Shown: positions 11,590 through 23,066, numbered from the stretch's first letter. The stretch is DNA of 64,000 nt from Mycocentrospora acerina (GCA_022701365.1 JAKUHH010000236.1:186001-250000); one strand, 5' to 3'. A program made the numbers and translations. The notes: generated from the letters alone by a model not told the origin.

Positions 11590-13273
11590 TCACATCCACA
11601 AACACAGCTTCCCACTCGCAGTACCAGCAGCCACCCAATCGAGAGTCGGATGAAATTTTGCAACAGCTGGCACTGCAGTGATCCCCTCACCACCCAATTG
11701 CGCCAGCTGCTGGCCCTGTGCAGTATAGATATCAACGAAACGATTCATATTACCAATGCAGAAGCGTTGCACGTTATCCTGCGGGAACTGCTGCCATTGA
11801 GCTCGTAATCTGTGCACATTGTTAGCTCATATGCACTGCTGAAAGTAGGAAATAAAACGACATACATGGTGACCCATCTCCCGGTCTGGTTGTTGTGAGG
11901 CACAATGGTGGTCGGCTTCATTTCATTTTCCGTCAGCTCCTTCCCGGCTCCCCAATCTGCGCAATTGCCGAAATCATAGATCTTGACGGTGTCGTCATAT
12001 GATGTGGTAGCCACCTGTCCCACAGAATTCCATGCCGCATGGGAAACGGAAAGTCTACTTTCATGCTCACCCAGCAGTGCCGGTAGCCGCTCGCCATCTC
12101 TCTTGGATATCTTGCGCAAATCCCAAATTTTGAGCGTACGATCCAGGGACGCCGTCCCTACGAGGTGTGGGTGCTGGGGATGCAGACTGAAGCCTCCAAT
12201 TTTCTTGTCGGAGAGTTGAAAGACATCAGCTTCAGAAGACGGCGTCCGCATATCGTAGATTCCAAATTGCCCGTTCAAAGTAGAGAAATAAAGGTTGTGT
12301 GGGTCTTTTTCTGATATTTCGAGACCAGAGAGCGGCACGTCTTCATTTGGATCGGACGGCGCGTAAATCTCGACTGCCACGCCCTTGGCTAGGTCTACTT
12401 TTCGCACTGTAGAATCGTATGAGGCGGTATAGAGTGAATTTGCGTCGTGAGGGCTAAACTGGAAGGTGTGTATTGTACGTGTATGCGGCTTGAGAGTAGT
12501 GATTGTCGGTCCCTCCACATCTGCGTCGTCGTCATCTTCCTCTTGCTTTACCGAGACTTTTTGCGAGGCATCGCAAATTCCGAGATTGCCCAACTTGTCG
12601 CCAGCGAATGCTAGAGGTTTCTCTGTTGTTGGATGGAGGCCCATTGCGTATATTCGCTCGGGCGTGATTTTGATCTATACAAACGTTTGTTAGTACTCGC
12701 ACCACTTAGCACACGTAACACAATAATACGATGACCTACCTCATTCGGTTCGAAGTCTTCCCATAGTTCTAAGCCGCTCATCTTCTCTCGCAGCGCTCCC
12801 AGTTCCTTGTCCGTAGTTTCTTTCGCATCATCAAAATCGAAGGTACGTTCATATGGTTTCGCAGGTCCAACAATGGACAAGAAGTTCCCACTTTGGTCCC
12901 ATTCTTTACCAGCAACAACAATGTCGCTGAGCCTGAATGCACCGCTGACACGCTGCCTCTTTGCGCGATCAGCCTCACGTAGCGCCTCATATTCAACCTC
13001 CGCCTTGCGCTTTGCCTTGTCGCTATCTGCCTCGATACCCTTCAGACGTGACGATGTTCGCCGCGGCGCAATTTCTTCCTCTTTGATTTTCTTGGGCGCA
13101 GCTTTTTTTGTCTTCGATTTCGTGGTAGACGACGCGCGTGCTTTGGATGTAGGCCCTAGGCCGGCCTGTGCAGCTTCTTGTTCAAGATTTCGCAAAAGCG
13201 CCTGTGTTTTTGCAATGTTCTCTTGTCGTTTGCGCTCATACTCGCTGACTTCTGCCTTTTCTTTGCGCGCCAT
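11590..13273 (-). CDS. cmr1: CMR1/WDR76-type WD40 DNA damage-binding protein
   Basis: Nuclear WD40 protein of the CMR1 family, which in yeast binds damaged DNA, joins chromatin and protein quality-control foci and helps replication-stress responses. Exons 13273-12740, 12674-11866 and 11809-11590 give 520 residues. The N-terminal 120 residues are highly basic with lysine runs (KSKTKKAAPKKIKEEE), consistent with nuclear localisation and DNA contact. A linker holds the family segment WEDFEPNE/IKITPERIYAMGLHPT, which spans intron 1. Several WD repeats follow, with clear WD ends such as LKIWDLRK and VKIYDFG, and the protein finishes ASGKLCLWM. Both introns (65 and 56 bp) have good signals. The start is the first ATG (MARKEKAEVSEYERKRQENI), matching the family N-terminus. 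It is divergent from COQ9 across a 503-bp promoter with a twin ACGCGT palindrome. Confidence 0.93.
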
Positions 13274-13776
13274 ATTGGTGTCGTCCGCGCAAAGTTCTCA
13301 GAATCGCAGTTAAAAGTAGTAGTCTGGAATCAAATCGGCGTACTGTAACACCGCAATGTTAGAGGACTCCAAGTCGCTCAGCTAAGAACTCAAGATCCTG
13401 AACAATACTGTGCTTAGAGGTTAAATCCAGGCTTCAACGGAACGGCCAGGGGAAAGTGGAAGGCAGAATCGCAGAAACGCGTCGCCACTAGCGCGACGCG
13501 TTTCCACGCGACTGTCACGTGGGACGACTCCGCAATTCCACACCATTCCAGCCCCAAATTACTTTGTGACGAATAGCGCAAGCCGCCACTGCCTGAATGA
13601 CGCACTTCAATAAATCAGCGACAGGCATCATGAAACTGCGTCTGATCGGCCTGCAGATCAAGATCTCGGAAGTCCGATCGATATATACCTTGCAGCGCGA
13701 TAACGATCTAATCCGATATTCTCGGAAGCTCGACAAGATCTCCACTTGACCTCGTTCGATCATCCCAACCACAACC
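13274..13776. promoter_or_regulatory. shared divergent promoter of cmr1 and coq9
   Basis: 503 bp between the two start codons. It contains a 12-bp inverted repeat (13474-13485 against 13493-13504, 7-bp spacer), each arm carrying ACGCGT (13477-13482 and 13496-13501), which is the core of the MluI cell-cycle box bound by MBF. A CACGTG E-box is at 13516-13521, with an ACGCGA between them. The palindrome lies about 200 bp from the cmr1 ATG and about 270 bp from the coq9 ATG. The motifs are directly visible; their regulatory use is inference. Confidence 0.6.
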
Positions 13777-14596
13777 ATGCCGCCCACACGATTAGCGAAT
13801 TCACTCCTCGGAACGTTCCGAGCTGCCTCGCGCCGTCCAGCAGCCGTGTATCGACATGCATGCGCATACCACTCGTACGACTACGCTGCAGCGCCACCAT
13901 TCGCACCCGCCGAGTCCGCAATCCTCTCTTCCGCATATGCACACGTTCCGGCCCATGGCTTCACAATCGATGCGCTGAAGCTCGGGGCACGCGATGCTGG
14001 CTACCTGGATGTGTCGACGAATCTCCTACCGAGGGGGGTATTTGACCTGGTGAACTACCACCTTGTCACACAGCGATTGGCCTTGGCCAATAGTGTGCAG
14101 TTTCCAGATGAAGGCGAGCAAGGAAAGAAGATGGGGGTAGGCGCAAAAGTCAGGACACTGACTCTGGCGCGGTTGCGTGCAAACGAGCCCGTCATACACC
14201 GTTGGCAGGAGGTATAACAATCCTGCTCTGATATACAACAGTACATGATATTGATATTTACAGGCACTTGCCATCATGGCCCAACCATCGTATATCCCCG
14301 CATCGTTATCCGAACTCACAAGCCTCGCCGACGAGATCTGGTTCCTGTCAGGCGACCAGAGTGTCGATAGCAGCTGGTATACGAAACGCGCTAGTTTGTC
14401 GACGATTTACTCTGCCACAGAAGTGTTTATGACACAAGACAAGTCGCAAGACTTTGTCGAGACGGAACAGTTTTTGGACAACAGGTTGCAGGACGTGGCA
14501 AAGGTTGGCGGGCTTGTAGGAGCTTTGAGCGAATGGGTTCATTACACTGGACATTCAACTGTGAATGTGCTTAGAAGTAAGGGCGTGCGAGTCTAA
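13777..14596 (+). CDS. coq9: COQ9, ubiquinone biosynthesis protein, mitochondrial
   Basis: Lipid-binding member of the coenzyme Q synthesis complex on the matrix side of the inner membrane; it presents intermediates to the COQ7 hydroxylase. Exons 13777-14211 and 14264-14596 (52-bp intron, donor GTATAA, acceptor TACAG) give 255 residues. The first 35 residues (MPPTRLANSLLGTFRAASRRPA) form a basic amphipathic presequence. The conserved body includes ILSSAYAHVPAHGFTIDALKLGARDAGYLDVS and, near the C-terminus, DEIWFLSGDQSVDSSWYTKRASLSTIYSATEVFMTQDKS, the family's TetR-like helical fold with its lipid-binding helix. The acceptor that gives EALAIMAQP restores the family alignment. Divergent neighbour is cmr1. 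Length matches fungal orthologues. Confidence 0.95.
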
Positions 14597-17093
14597 TTTG
14601 CTGCACAAGAAGAGAAATATTCGTTTGTATTGTCGAATCATGACATAATTTTGCGACATAAACATGGGCACGTTACACGATAAAAAAACAAGATTTCATT
14701 AAGATTCTACTTGACGTTTCCCAGCATATACTTCCTGTCACTTCACCTAGTCAACGCTCCATGATCTTTGGAATTTATGGCTCGATTTGTATACAATTTG
14801 TACCATCATTAATCTTGGACGTAAGATCGTGGAACATTACAAAAATGGTGCTGCTTGTAGAAAGTGATCCTCAAACCAGCAGATTGAGGAATGAGCGGAT
14901 ATTGTCAAGATTTCGATGAAATATATGCATCTTGGTGGCACTCGATTCTTTGCCAAGGGGTATACACTAGCATCGGTCTATTGTCCAGCCTACACTCAAC
15001 CAATAGCCCTGCACTTGACAAAAGGGTTGCGTTGTAGATTTGCCGCGACTTTTGTTTATGGCTGACAAAGATGTACGGTTGCACTCCAAGTCGAAACCAC
15101 ACCAAACAATACCAAACCCCTTTTGCATTTACATTGTTAGCGACATGAACTCTTACCATCTGCGAATAGGCGGTAGACCATCAAGAGCAGTCGCTCGCCC
15201 GGCTCCAGACGACTTCATTTAAAGTTTATTTACCGTGTACTCTATTTGTTCTGCTCGGATAGAAGCCTCAAACATCATTCCTTCCTTGCAGCGCTCTGTT
15301 TAGCCAACCTTGTATTATAAGATTGGGTTTTGCATGAGATTCTAGCCCATGACGTCTTCATGACACCATCCCGCTCAAAGAGCCTCATTTGTACATAAAA
15401 TCGGATCAGTTGTGATCGGGTGGGAGGAACAATGAAGTTTCAGTCTTTCATATACAGTTGGTTCGGTATTGCGTTCCAGGACATCGACTTCTCACATAAG
15501 CCCCATACGACATGGTATAGCGTGGATGATATGAGATCGAACAGGGATTAATAATGCATTGTCAATCCAACCGTGCGTACACAGTTGGCTGGGGGGATTT
15601 TCCGTGAATTGTATTCGAATGGGAGGATCCACCCTGTGACTAGCACAGCTCGTAGTAAACAACCGTGTCTGAGAAGATATCGAAAGAGAAGGCCATTAAC
15701 GAACTATGTATGATGGTTTGACGGCAGTTTCTTAACCCGAGGTGCTTAAGTGCGGAACTGTTATTCGTCCGGTGAGGTAACCCGGAGCAGTTGCGGTCGA
15801 TCAACTTCGTCGCTGTCGATGAATACCGATTGCCTATACTGTGTCGATGTACATCGTATCGTAGTGCCTTTTAGCCGGAGAATTCATCTCAGCTAGTCCA
15901 AACACCACGTCCTGGAATCCACAATACTTACAGTCTGCAACAGCAAGCGACAATCAAATGGCTCTATTGTTTTGGGAAGAAACCCACACGGCTTGTAGCG
16001 TCCTCTGACCTTGACATGTTCCAAATTCCAATTCCCTGAATGTGTCGCGGACTAATACTCTTGATTGGGTGTCGGCAAAGCCCAGATGAGGCTACCCAAC
16101 AAGCAGCGATGTGCACCTCATTATCGATTGAGTTGCAACAACAAGCAGTTGATGTGTGGGATGGAACTCCTCACATTGGCGCGGCCAACCAATAGGACTG
16201 CAATGCCAACCTGACTAGTAGCCGGATCTAATCGGCAAGCGGATGTTCAGGGTCCAACGGCTCAATTTACCTTTTCATGAGCATACAAGTACTTACATAT
16301 TGCAGAATGACTTAACTTCTCCATTCAGGATCTCGATCGCGCACGTGTGGGGCAGCAGTGCGGTGTCAACCGTCAATGTGGCGTCCGGGCTGTTGCAGTC
16401 GCCGCACATACCGCTGATCGATTGACACGCCTGGGCCCTCGACAAAGCAAGGTTGACAATTGTTTGAAGGCTATGCTGTGTCCAGGCCTTGGGGGAGGTG
16501 GGTGGGGCGTATATGGCGATGATGTAGTGCTGGCATGTGGTAGCCATCGGCGCCTTGTTGCGGTGCTGGAGAAGAGGGCTGGGGCGATCACAGATGGTGC
16601 GATGAATCGAACGAGGCCGTTTGTGAATTTTGCTATGGTGGCTCCTTTGGGTGTAGTCGCGTCAGAAAGAGAGAGGGCCATCGTCGATGTCGGACAGTTC
16701 ATCCGCGGCTGCTTAGCGTTTCCCGATCTCAAGGGGTCCAGTGGGCGTCTCCCGATCCCAAGGATTTGTCTTGGCACCTGCGCATCGCGAGCCTGAGGGA
16801 ATCGTAATGGCAGGCCATAGCAAGATCCTCATCACCATGGATGGCTCGAGTGCGCTTGTGGCCATCATATGCCCGCCCTTGTGGCCACGCATCCGCGTCC
16901 ACCCTCTGCTCATTTCAACACACACCCACGCATACCAGCTCGACGTCCCTCCTGCACACCAACACTTGCCATATTGGGGCACTGTAAAGAAAGACTCCAC
17001 GGCCCCGTTCCAGCCCCGATTGCTGCCTACATGGCCGCTAAACACAGATTGTGCCTATAACCTGCCGGCCTGCACGGCGCCTAAACTGCCGCC
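14597..17093. promoter_or_regulatory. 2.5-kb frq upstream region (promoter and probable long leader)
   Basis: No convincing gene in 2.5 kb between coq9 and frq. Long upstream regions with untranslated leaders and upstream ATGs are known for frq in Neurospora; several short upstream ATG frames occur here too. Two candidate light-response-like areas stand out. Four CGAT and two ATCG tetramers lie within 15798-15861. A direct GATC-TC-GATC at 16329-16338 is followed immediately by CACGTG at 16342-16347. White-collar sites in Neurospora are built from GATC/CGAT half-sites, so these are reasonable candidates, unproven. The stretch 14600-15700 shows nothing recognisable. Confidence 0.4.
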
Positions 17094-20075
17094 ATGAACG
17101 ATGCACCTGGCCCAGCATCTGCAGCACGCAGCACACAGCATCCTCGCCGTCCGCCAGCACAGCAGTCTGTATCTCTTCGCCATAGTTCGCCCACAGCATC
17201 GCGTCCCAACGATAGAGCAGGCATCGCCCACCAGGCCTCGGCACTAGGCTCCCCAAGCGGGCCCGCCAGCAACAAAGCCAACCCCCCATCGAGCGTCTCG
17301 CCTGGTTTTCTGGCCAACAAGCACAGCTCTGGGGAGAGCAGCGACGCGGGGAGGTGGTTCGAGACAACAAACAACAATGCTCGTCAAAGCAACGATTCGT
17401 ACTTCAACACCGACCCGCCATTTTTTCTACGCAACTCGTCGTCGTCAGAGAGTCCGCCTGATGCCCTCGAAGGCTATTTTGCTCGTATGTACCCGTCAAT
17501 GCCACATCGTCCGGGGCTGGCTAAGCTGGGCACAGATGGCAGTAGTACTGAGGACTTCCGCGGCGTCATCGACGACTTGACGGTTGCGAACAAGAAACTG
17601 AAGCAGAAGCTGAGAAAGTACGAGAGACTGTACGATGACCACCTCGAGGCAGAGAAGTTGTTCGAGGTGAGGTTCCATGGCCTGTCAGATCACAAGAAGA
17701 AAGAGCTAGAGGATACCTTGCGCAAGTTTGCAGCAGGGCTTGACGATAGTACTACCAAAGAGTACCCACAGATCCTTCATGTGCCCTCACTCGAGCATCA
17801 GCGGACCGCCGAGTCTGGATATGCATCCATGTCTGCATCTGGTCAGAATTCGTCTGCGCCGTCGAATTTGACCACAAACAACACGGAACATGATCGCAAG
17901 ATGAGCAAATCGGCCTACAGTCGCCAACAGCAGAGCATTCAGTCATATCTTCATGATATTCCCCTCGGTCTGCTCCCAAATCACAATGTCCCGATGACGG
18001 ACAAAGCAAAGAAAAAGCTTGTAGTACGGAGGTTGGAGCAGGTGTTTGCTGGAAAGATATCAGCGCCTGGGAGCCACCCGCAGCCTATGCAGCAAGAGGA
18101 GGTGGCACAGTCCGCTGCCACAGCAGATCGACGCGAGCGTGAAGAGACTGGTCGAGGTTCCCGACCAGAAGGACAACGTGAGGCCCGAATCATGTCTGGA
18201 GAAGGAGAGGATTCTACAGTTCAGATTGACTCCTTGCCGAGACTCCGTTCGGACCCACATGTCTTAGTGCAAGATTTCGCAGGCTCAGGCAATTCGCCTG
18301 ATCAACGTCCAACTAGGCCGCTTGACCTTGACCCCTACCGCGCGCAGCTTCCACTTGAAAACATGGACTACTTCCGACATCTTGGATTCACGCCACCTGA
18401 CATGGTCTCGGGAGAGGCCCCCGAAGATGGGCATGGGTGGCTCTATCTCAATCTACTCATCAACATGGCCCAACTTCATACACTGCATGTTACCCCCGAT
18501 TTTGTCAAGGATGCCTTGACAGACTATAGTAGTCACTTGGAGCTTTCTCGTGATGGGCACAAGATACGGTGGAAGGGTGGCCGTGAAATTACCACACATA
18601 GTAGCGATAGCTCGTCGGAACACTACAGCGGCAATTCATCATCTGACCAAGTACCTGAATCTGGCTCCCCTTTAAAGCGAGCTAAGATGAGCTACGGCGG
18701 AATAAATAGTGAACCTCACCTCACAATTGGACAGCGTGCCCGGAAAGTCGCACGAGCTAAGCGCGCAGATGAACAGAATAAGTTTGCATATACACCACTT
18801 TTCTTCCGAAAGGAAGATTCTGAAGATGAGAATGATCTCTACACCGCATCGCCAGAGAACTCGTTACAGCGTCAACAACCAGGCAACTCATCGGGAATCG
18901 GCAGCTCTGCTATGCACAGTTCTTCTGGGAGAAAGAGACGCGACGATGGGCCGATGATATTCTACAGTAAAGCCAAGTTTTGTGCTGACCTTACCGGTGA
19001 TCGACTCGGAGCTTCAGTCACCAGCCCAGAGGCTTACAGCGCCATGGTCAGTCAGCCACTTGGTGTTGTACTGAATCCTCATTTACCCAAGGACCGGTTA
19101 TCTGACCTTGCCGAACCTCGAGGCCCTCTGGATGCGGAATTCATGGATGTTGACTCACAGGACGGGTCCCGTACCATTTCTAGTGGAGGGAACTTCAACT
19201 TTTCGCCAAATTCTCTGAGCGATAGTAGCGGCTACGATAGTGCAGTACCGGAGATAGCAAATTTTGAAGCGTCAGGATTGGGAGGCGTTCACCCAGACGA
19301 CAACTTCTCTATACGTGTGCGACGATCACGGACGAAGACTGAAGCTTACGAAGTAGTTGCACGCCGTAGATCAAACATGTACCCGAAGACGATTCTCGAA
19401 GCATTAAACTCACAACCGTCTGCTGCAGATAGAGAAGCGTCACCCGTCAGCCCTCGTCAAAAAGTGATCAGAGAGCATATTATTTCCACAACACAAAAGT
19501 CAATGCCCAGTTCAGCCCTTCCGCCGGCCTCCTTCCTCCCCTTCGATTCGGCATCTTCGATTGCTGCAGACTCAGACTACGACTCCGATGCTTCATCTGA
19601 AGCAGACTCCGAGTCTGGCGAGGGTCCTGCTACCGCTCTTCAGATGCCGATTTCTTGCCCTACAATTGGACGGTCTCGCGCAGACAACCCCGCCGACTCG
19701 AACTCAGACGAAGAGTCTGATTACTCTGAAGACAGTGATGACGGCAGTATAGATCTTCTTGCCACTGCTCGTCAACTTGATCCTAGTACGATTCGCGCTT
19801 CTGAGCGTGAGTATGATGCTGCCATCGCAGATCGTCTTGCTGAGGAAATCGCTGCGGGTAGTTCGGCAGCCACAGCAGGTGGAGGCAGCGGATTCAACAC
19901 GCCGGCTAACGTTCTTGTCGCGCAAAGACAACCAGTCAGTGGAGGAAATGGAAAGCGTACTGTAGCTGAAAGTTTATCTCCTCGCCCGAAATTGAAGAGG
20001 ACCAGAGCGAGCGATCTGTCCGGCACTACGCTAGAAACAGGGTCGAAGGGGGTGAAGAGTCAGAGGACTGGATAA
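17094..20075 (+). CDS. frq: FREQUENCY (FRQ) circadian clock protein
   Basis: Central negative element of the fungal circadian oscillator. FRQ with FRH and casein kinase 1 inhibits the white-collar complex that activates frq. The single uninterrupted frame encodes 993 residues; Neurospora FRQ is 989. Visible hallmarks include the conserved block at 78-122 (HSSGESSD...GRWFE...DPPFFLRNSSSSESPP), whose Ser run suits kinase phosphorylation. A coiled coil for dimerisation lies at about 157-190 (VIDDLTVANKKLKQKLRKYERL), followed by EKLFEVRFHGLSDHKKKELE. A basic segment KKKLVVRRLEQVFAGK and an NLS-like SPLKRAKMS are present. The FRH-contact region in the second third (PLDLDPYRAQLPLENMDYFRHLGFTPP) is recognisable. 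Long acidic Ser-rich stretches near 820-900 (DSDYDSDASSEADSESGEG) resemble PEST segments. No introns needed; ATG at 17094 follows GCC and is the first in frame. Conserved low-complexity phosphosites suggest a functional, full-length gene. Confidence 0.95.
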   Translation: MNDAPGPASAARSTQHPRRPPAQQSVSLRHSSPTASRPNDRAGIAHQASALGSPSGPASNKANPPSSVSPGFLANKHSSGESSDAGRWFETTNNNARQSNDSYFNTDPPFFLRNSSSSESPPDALEGYFARMYPSMPHRPGLAKLGTDGSSTEDFRGVIDDLTVANKKLKQKLRKYERLYDDHLEAEKLFEVRFHGLSDHKKKELEDTLRKFAAGLDDSTTKEYPQILHVPSLEHQRTAESGYASMSASGQNSSAPSNLTTNNTEHDRKMSKSAYSRQQQSIQSYLHDIPLGLLPNHNVPMTDKAKKKLVVRRLEQVFAGKISAPGSHPQPMQQEEVAQSAATADRREREETGRGSRPEGQREARIMSGEGEDSTVQIDSLPRLRSDPHVLVQDFAGSGNSPDQRPTRPLDLDPYRAQLPLENMDYFRHLGFTPPDMVSGEAPEDGHGWLYLNLLINMAQLHTLHVTPDFVKDALTDYSSHLELSRDGHKIRWKGGREITTHSSDSSSEHYSGNSSSDQVPESGSPLKRAKMSYGGINSEPHLTIGQRARKVARAKRADEQNKFAYTPLFFRKEDSEDENDLYTASPENSLQRQQPGNSSGIGSSAMHSSSGRKRRDDGPMIFYSKAKFCADLTGDRLGASVTSPEAYSAMVSQPLGVVLNPHLPKDRLSDLAEPRGPLDAEFMDVDSQDGSRTISSGGNFNFSPNSLSDSSGYDSAVPEIANFEASGLGGVHPDDNFSIRVRRSRTKTEAYEVVARRRSNMYPKTILEALNSQPSAADREASPVSPRQKVIREHIISTTQKSMPSSALPPASFLPFDSASSIAADSDYDSDASSEADSESGEGPATALQMPISCPTIGRSRADNPADSNSDEESDYSEDSDDGSIDLLATARQLDPSTIRASEREYDAAIADRLAEEIAAGSSAATAGGGSGFNTPANVLVAQRQPVSGGNGKRTVAESLSPRPKLKRTRASDLSGTTLETGSKGVKSQRTG

Positions 20076-22380
20076 CTGAATGATTTTTGCGTCCTTTCGC
20101 CTTGCATACAGTTTAGTAAGACGCGTTTCACGAGAGTATGCGTTTTATGGTGTTTTCTTGGAAAATGAGAGATGTTGATACCCCTTTTCCCCGTTATTGT
20201 TCAGCATATTTATAAAATCCATCCACGGCGTACTCATTATTCGAGGAAAATCCCTCATTAAAATCCAATGCAAAAGTGTTCAGACTTGGTTGTGGTGTCG
20301 GTGCAGTGTTGTATTGATAATGCAGTAGACAAGGAAATCGCAGTCATTTTCTTTAATCCCATGACCGGCTTCGTGGGAGGATGAAGCCGGCCTGCTAATT
20401 ACGAAGGACACAAGATCAGAATCCTGCACGTTAGGTTGATGTTTTTGAACGAAGACGACGCCATCCAAAGATTTCGAATGTTGTCGAAAAAAATCTCTAG
20501 GTCGCTGTTTCCATGATCAGATGTACAACCCACCATAGAGCATAGTCATGACTCGCTATTTTCCTAGTCTTTACTCCAAGGTTGCGACATATGCTACATG
20601 CCTCAACGTTTGTGTTCGAGGTGAGGAGTTCTGTTGTGAGTTTTCGCTGATGCGAGAACATTGATCGTGTCCGTGTTTGTGCAAGAGCAAAGAAAGAGCA
20701 AATATGTACTTGCTGTGCTGGCTCGGTGAAATGCTTTGCACAAACTATTTTTGCTCGGCTCTCGGGAGATTCTTTCATGTGTTGGGTGGGCCGAGGGGGG
20801 GGGGGGGGGGGGNNNNNNNNNNNNNNNNNNNNNNNNNNNNNNNNNNNNNNNNNNNNNNNNNNNNNNNNNNNNNNNNNNNNNNNNNNNNNNNNNNNNNNNN
20901 NNNNNNNNNNNNNNNNNNNNNNNNNNNNNNNNNNNNNNNNNNNNNNNNNNNNNNNNNNNNNNNNNNNNNNNNNNNNGGGGGGGGGGGGGGGGTTTACCTA
21001 ATCTTCTTGTAACCAAGGTGCACGCTGACCTTTGGCGTCTGTGTCCTGCACTTTTGTATCTCCTGAAACTGCTGGAGCGGATTGATTTAGTCGGGGAAAA
21101 GAAACAGTATTGCAGGTGCAGCACTGTTTCTCTTGCCGCTGTCAAAATGCGGGTTCCAATCTAAGAGGGGTTTTTTAAACCTCTCGTACTGTACTCGATT
21201 AAGCAAAATCCGCCGGAATCCTATGTCATGGCGAGCGATTTTGCTTCTCTGATGCCGCATCCCCCTGGCCAATGATATGGCGATCCTGCCATCGTATATG
21301 CACAATATCTTTTCGATACTGAGGAGGCATTTGTAGCGTCTTCGCGAAGCCTCGCTAAGAGCGGACCAACCTTTCGGGTTCCGATTTACTTCTTTGGAGT
21401 GTAGATTCTGGGCGAAAAATAATAGTGTGCATGATGGCCAAGGGAGGAAGGCGATCTGTAATGCAGAGTTCCGATCTGTGCGATATTACGCTGCAGTTTT
21501 CATACTCGTCCAGACGATCAATTGTCAAATGAGGCTGCTCATTCTGACGACTGATTTATTGAGATGAGAAATTGTATGCACCCGCATAGAATTGTGTACA
21601 GTTGTCGGTGCCACAGTGCCGTTACAATCAGTCACACCGCATCGGCTGACCCTAGTTCAGATTACCAAGAGTATGATTGCTATTCTGGGACGACGGGGAT
21701 AGTGCGGGCACCGAGTTAAGGTGTGGCGCTAGTGAGTTGGGGCTATACTGTGGGGTATGAGGGCCGCAATTGACGTCATCATTCCTTTGTTCGGTCTTCC
21801 TCCAATGCGAAGCGGCCAAAGCTGCGATTTTGGTATAATTTTATACTGATGTACAATACTCAATTGACTGGAGAATTTGGAGGGTCTTACCTTATAGGGT
21901 GTCATCTTATGTGTACTGCCAATGCAGTCGAGTGGCGAAATATGGGATTCTTAAAATACAATCTGCAAGTCTGCGGGTAAGAGTGCTAAGATGTGGTTGT
22001 CTGATTGGTGTACTGGCCCTGCGACCGACCGAACGCAAGGCTTCGTCGTATTCCTTACCTCGTGTTCCAGCTTTCAATACTTCGTTACAGTTGCATCCGG
22101 AGTATCCTGCTGATTAAGTTAAGCTAGCACGTTGCAAGTGACCAGGATGTAGAGATTGTTGTGCTTGTTCCGGCAAGGCTTAGAACCAAGGCGGCCGTAT
22201 TCGAACTTTGAGAAGCATGCCAACAGTAGCCCATAGCTCCTGATCAGGAGATACATAAGTTGAGCAGCTGCTGTATGCTTTCCATAACATCCACTCCAAC
22301 TCCAAGTATCAACTGTCCTTCGCTTCTCAGATCTATCCGCTGCCGACTCCACCTGTAAAAAACATTCGTTATCCACCAAC
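20076..22380. other. intergenic region with assembly gap
   Basis: About 2.3 kb between frq and the phiA-like gene. Apart from the gap at 20795-20992 I recognise no gene. An ACGCGT occurs at 20121. A long 3' region of frq could carry the start of an antisense transcript, as in Neurospora (qrf), but nothing in the bases proves it. 21000-22380 holds only short meaningless frames plus the promoter of the secreted-protein gene. Confidence 0.45.
20795..20992. other. assembly gap (164 N) inside a poly-G tract
   Basis: Eighteen G (20795-20812), then 164 N (20813-20976), then sixteen G (20977-20992). The gap is bounded on both sides by the same homopolymer, so sequencing or assembly failed within a long G run or other G-rich structure. 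Open frames reported across it are artefacts. Confidence 0.97.
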
Positions 22381-23066
22381 ATGAAGTACTCTCTTACCGC
22401 CGCTGCTCTCTTTACGAGCGTATTTGCTGGAAACTACTGCCCGGCTCCTCAGCCTACATCTACTTCCCAGCCAACTCCTCAGCCTACACCCCAGCAAGGG
22501 TACTTTGGTGTCATCTCGGCCCGCAGCGCCTCTCCAATCCACCTTCTCCCCCTTCAGGCCAATGGGGGCAAGTTTTACCTAGGAGGTGATTCTTCGGCTA
22601 CTTGCCCTACCGGCGTCGTACGTTCTTCTGGCCATCTCCTTTCTATCTTGCTAATCCAGCCAGAACAACTGCCCATCTGGCAGCGGTACTTCTCTGATTG
22701 GCGGCGACGGCAGTCTGTCGCTCGGCTCGGTAGTCCCCCAACAAGTCTACGTTGCCTCCGACGGCACTTTGTCTTACACTGTTGCAAACACCGGGTTTGT
22801 CCCAGCGGGTGCTGTTAGCAACAAGTTCGAGAAGACTCCCGCTCAAGGCTCGAGTCTTGGAAGCTTGAGCTTCGAAACTGGTTTCCTCGCCTGCCCCCAG
22901 GCCAATGGTCGCTATCAGGTCTTTGGACAACTTGATGGTGTTAGCTTCGCCGCTACTTGCCTGGGATTCAGTGCCCTTACATGTAAGTTCAACATGTACC
23001 CTATTTCGAGAATTCAGTTAACCATAAGTAGCGAACGTCGATGGACCTACTGCTTACCAGTACTAA
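22381..23066 (+). CDS. secreted PhiA-like cell-wall protein
   Basis: Small extracellular protein resembling Aspergillus PhiA, a wall protein needed for normal phialide development. Exons 22381-22617, 22664-22982 and 23032-23066 give 196 residues; introns are 46 and 49 bp. Residues 1-17 are a signal peptide (MKYSLTAAALFTSVFAG). A short Pro/Thr/Gln linker repeats QPTPQPTPQ. The family core follows: YFGVISARSASPIHLLPLQANG, then KFYLGG, a GGDGSLSL segment, QQVYVASDGTLSYT, and the closing GRYQVFGQLDG. The last exon is only 35 nt and gives the end DGPTAYQY; it rests on donor GTAAGT and acceptor AAGTAG. Using acceptor 22663 rather than the AG five bases earlier keeps the frame. Cys pairs around CPTGV/NNCPSG and FLAC...ATCLG suggest disulphides. 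A role in the conidial or hyphal wall is inferred from the family. Confidence 0.8.

Noticed and set aside
20603..21164. Open frames running through the N gap
   Set aside because: They contain only unknown residues and Gly or Pro from the poly-G flanks.
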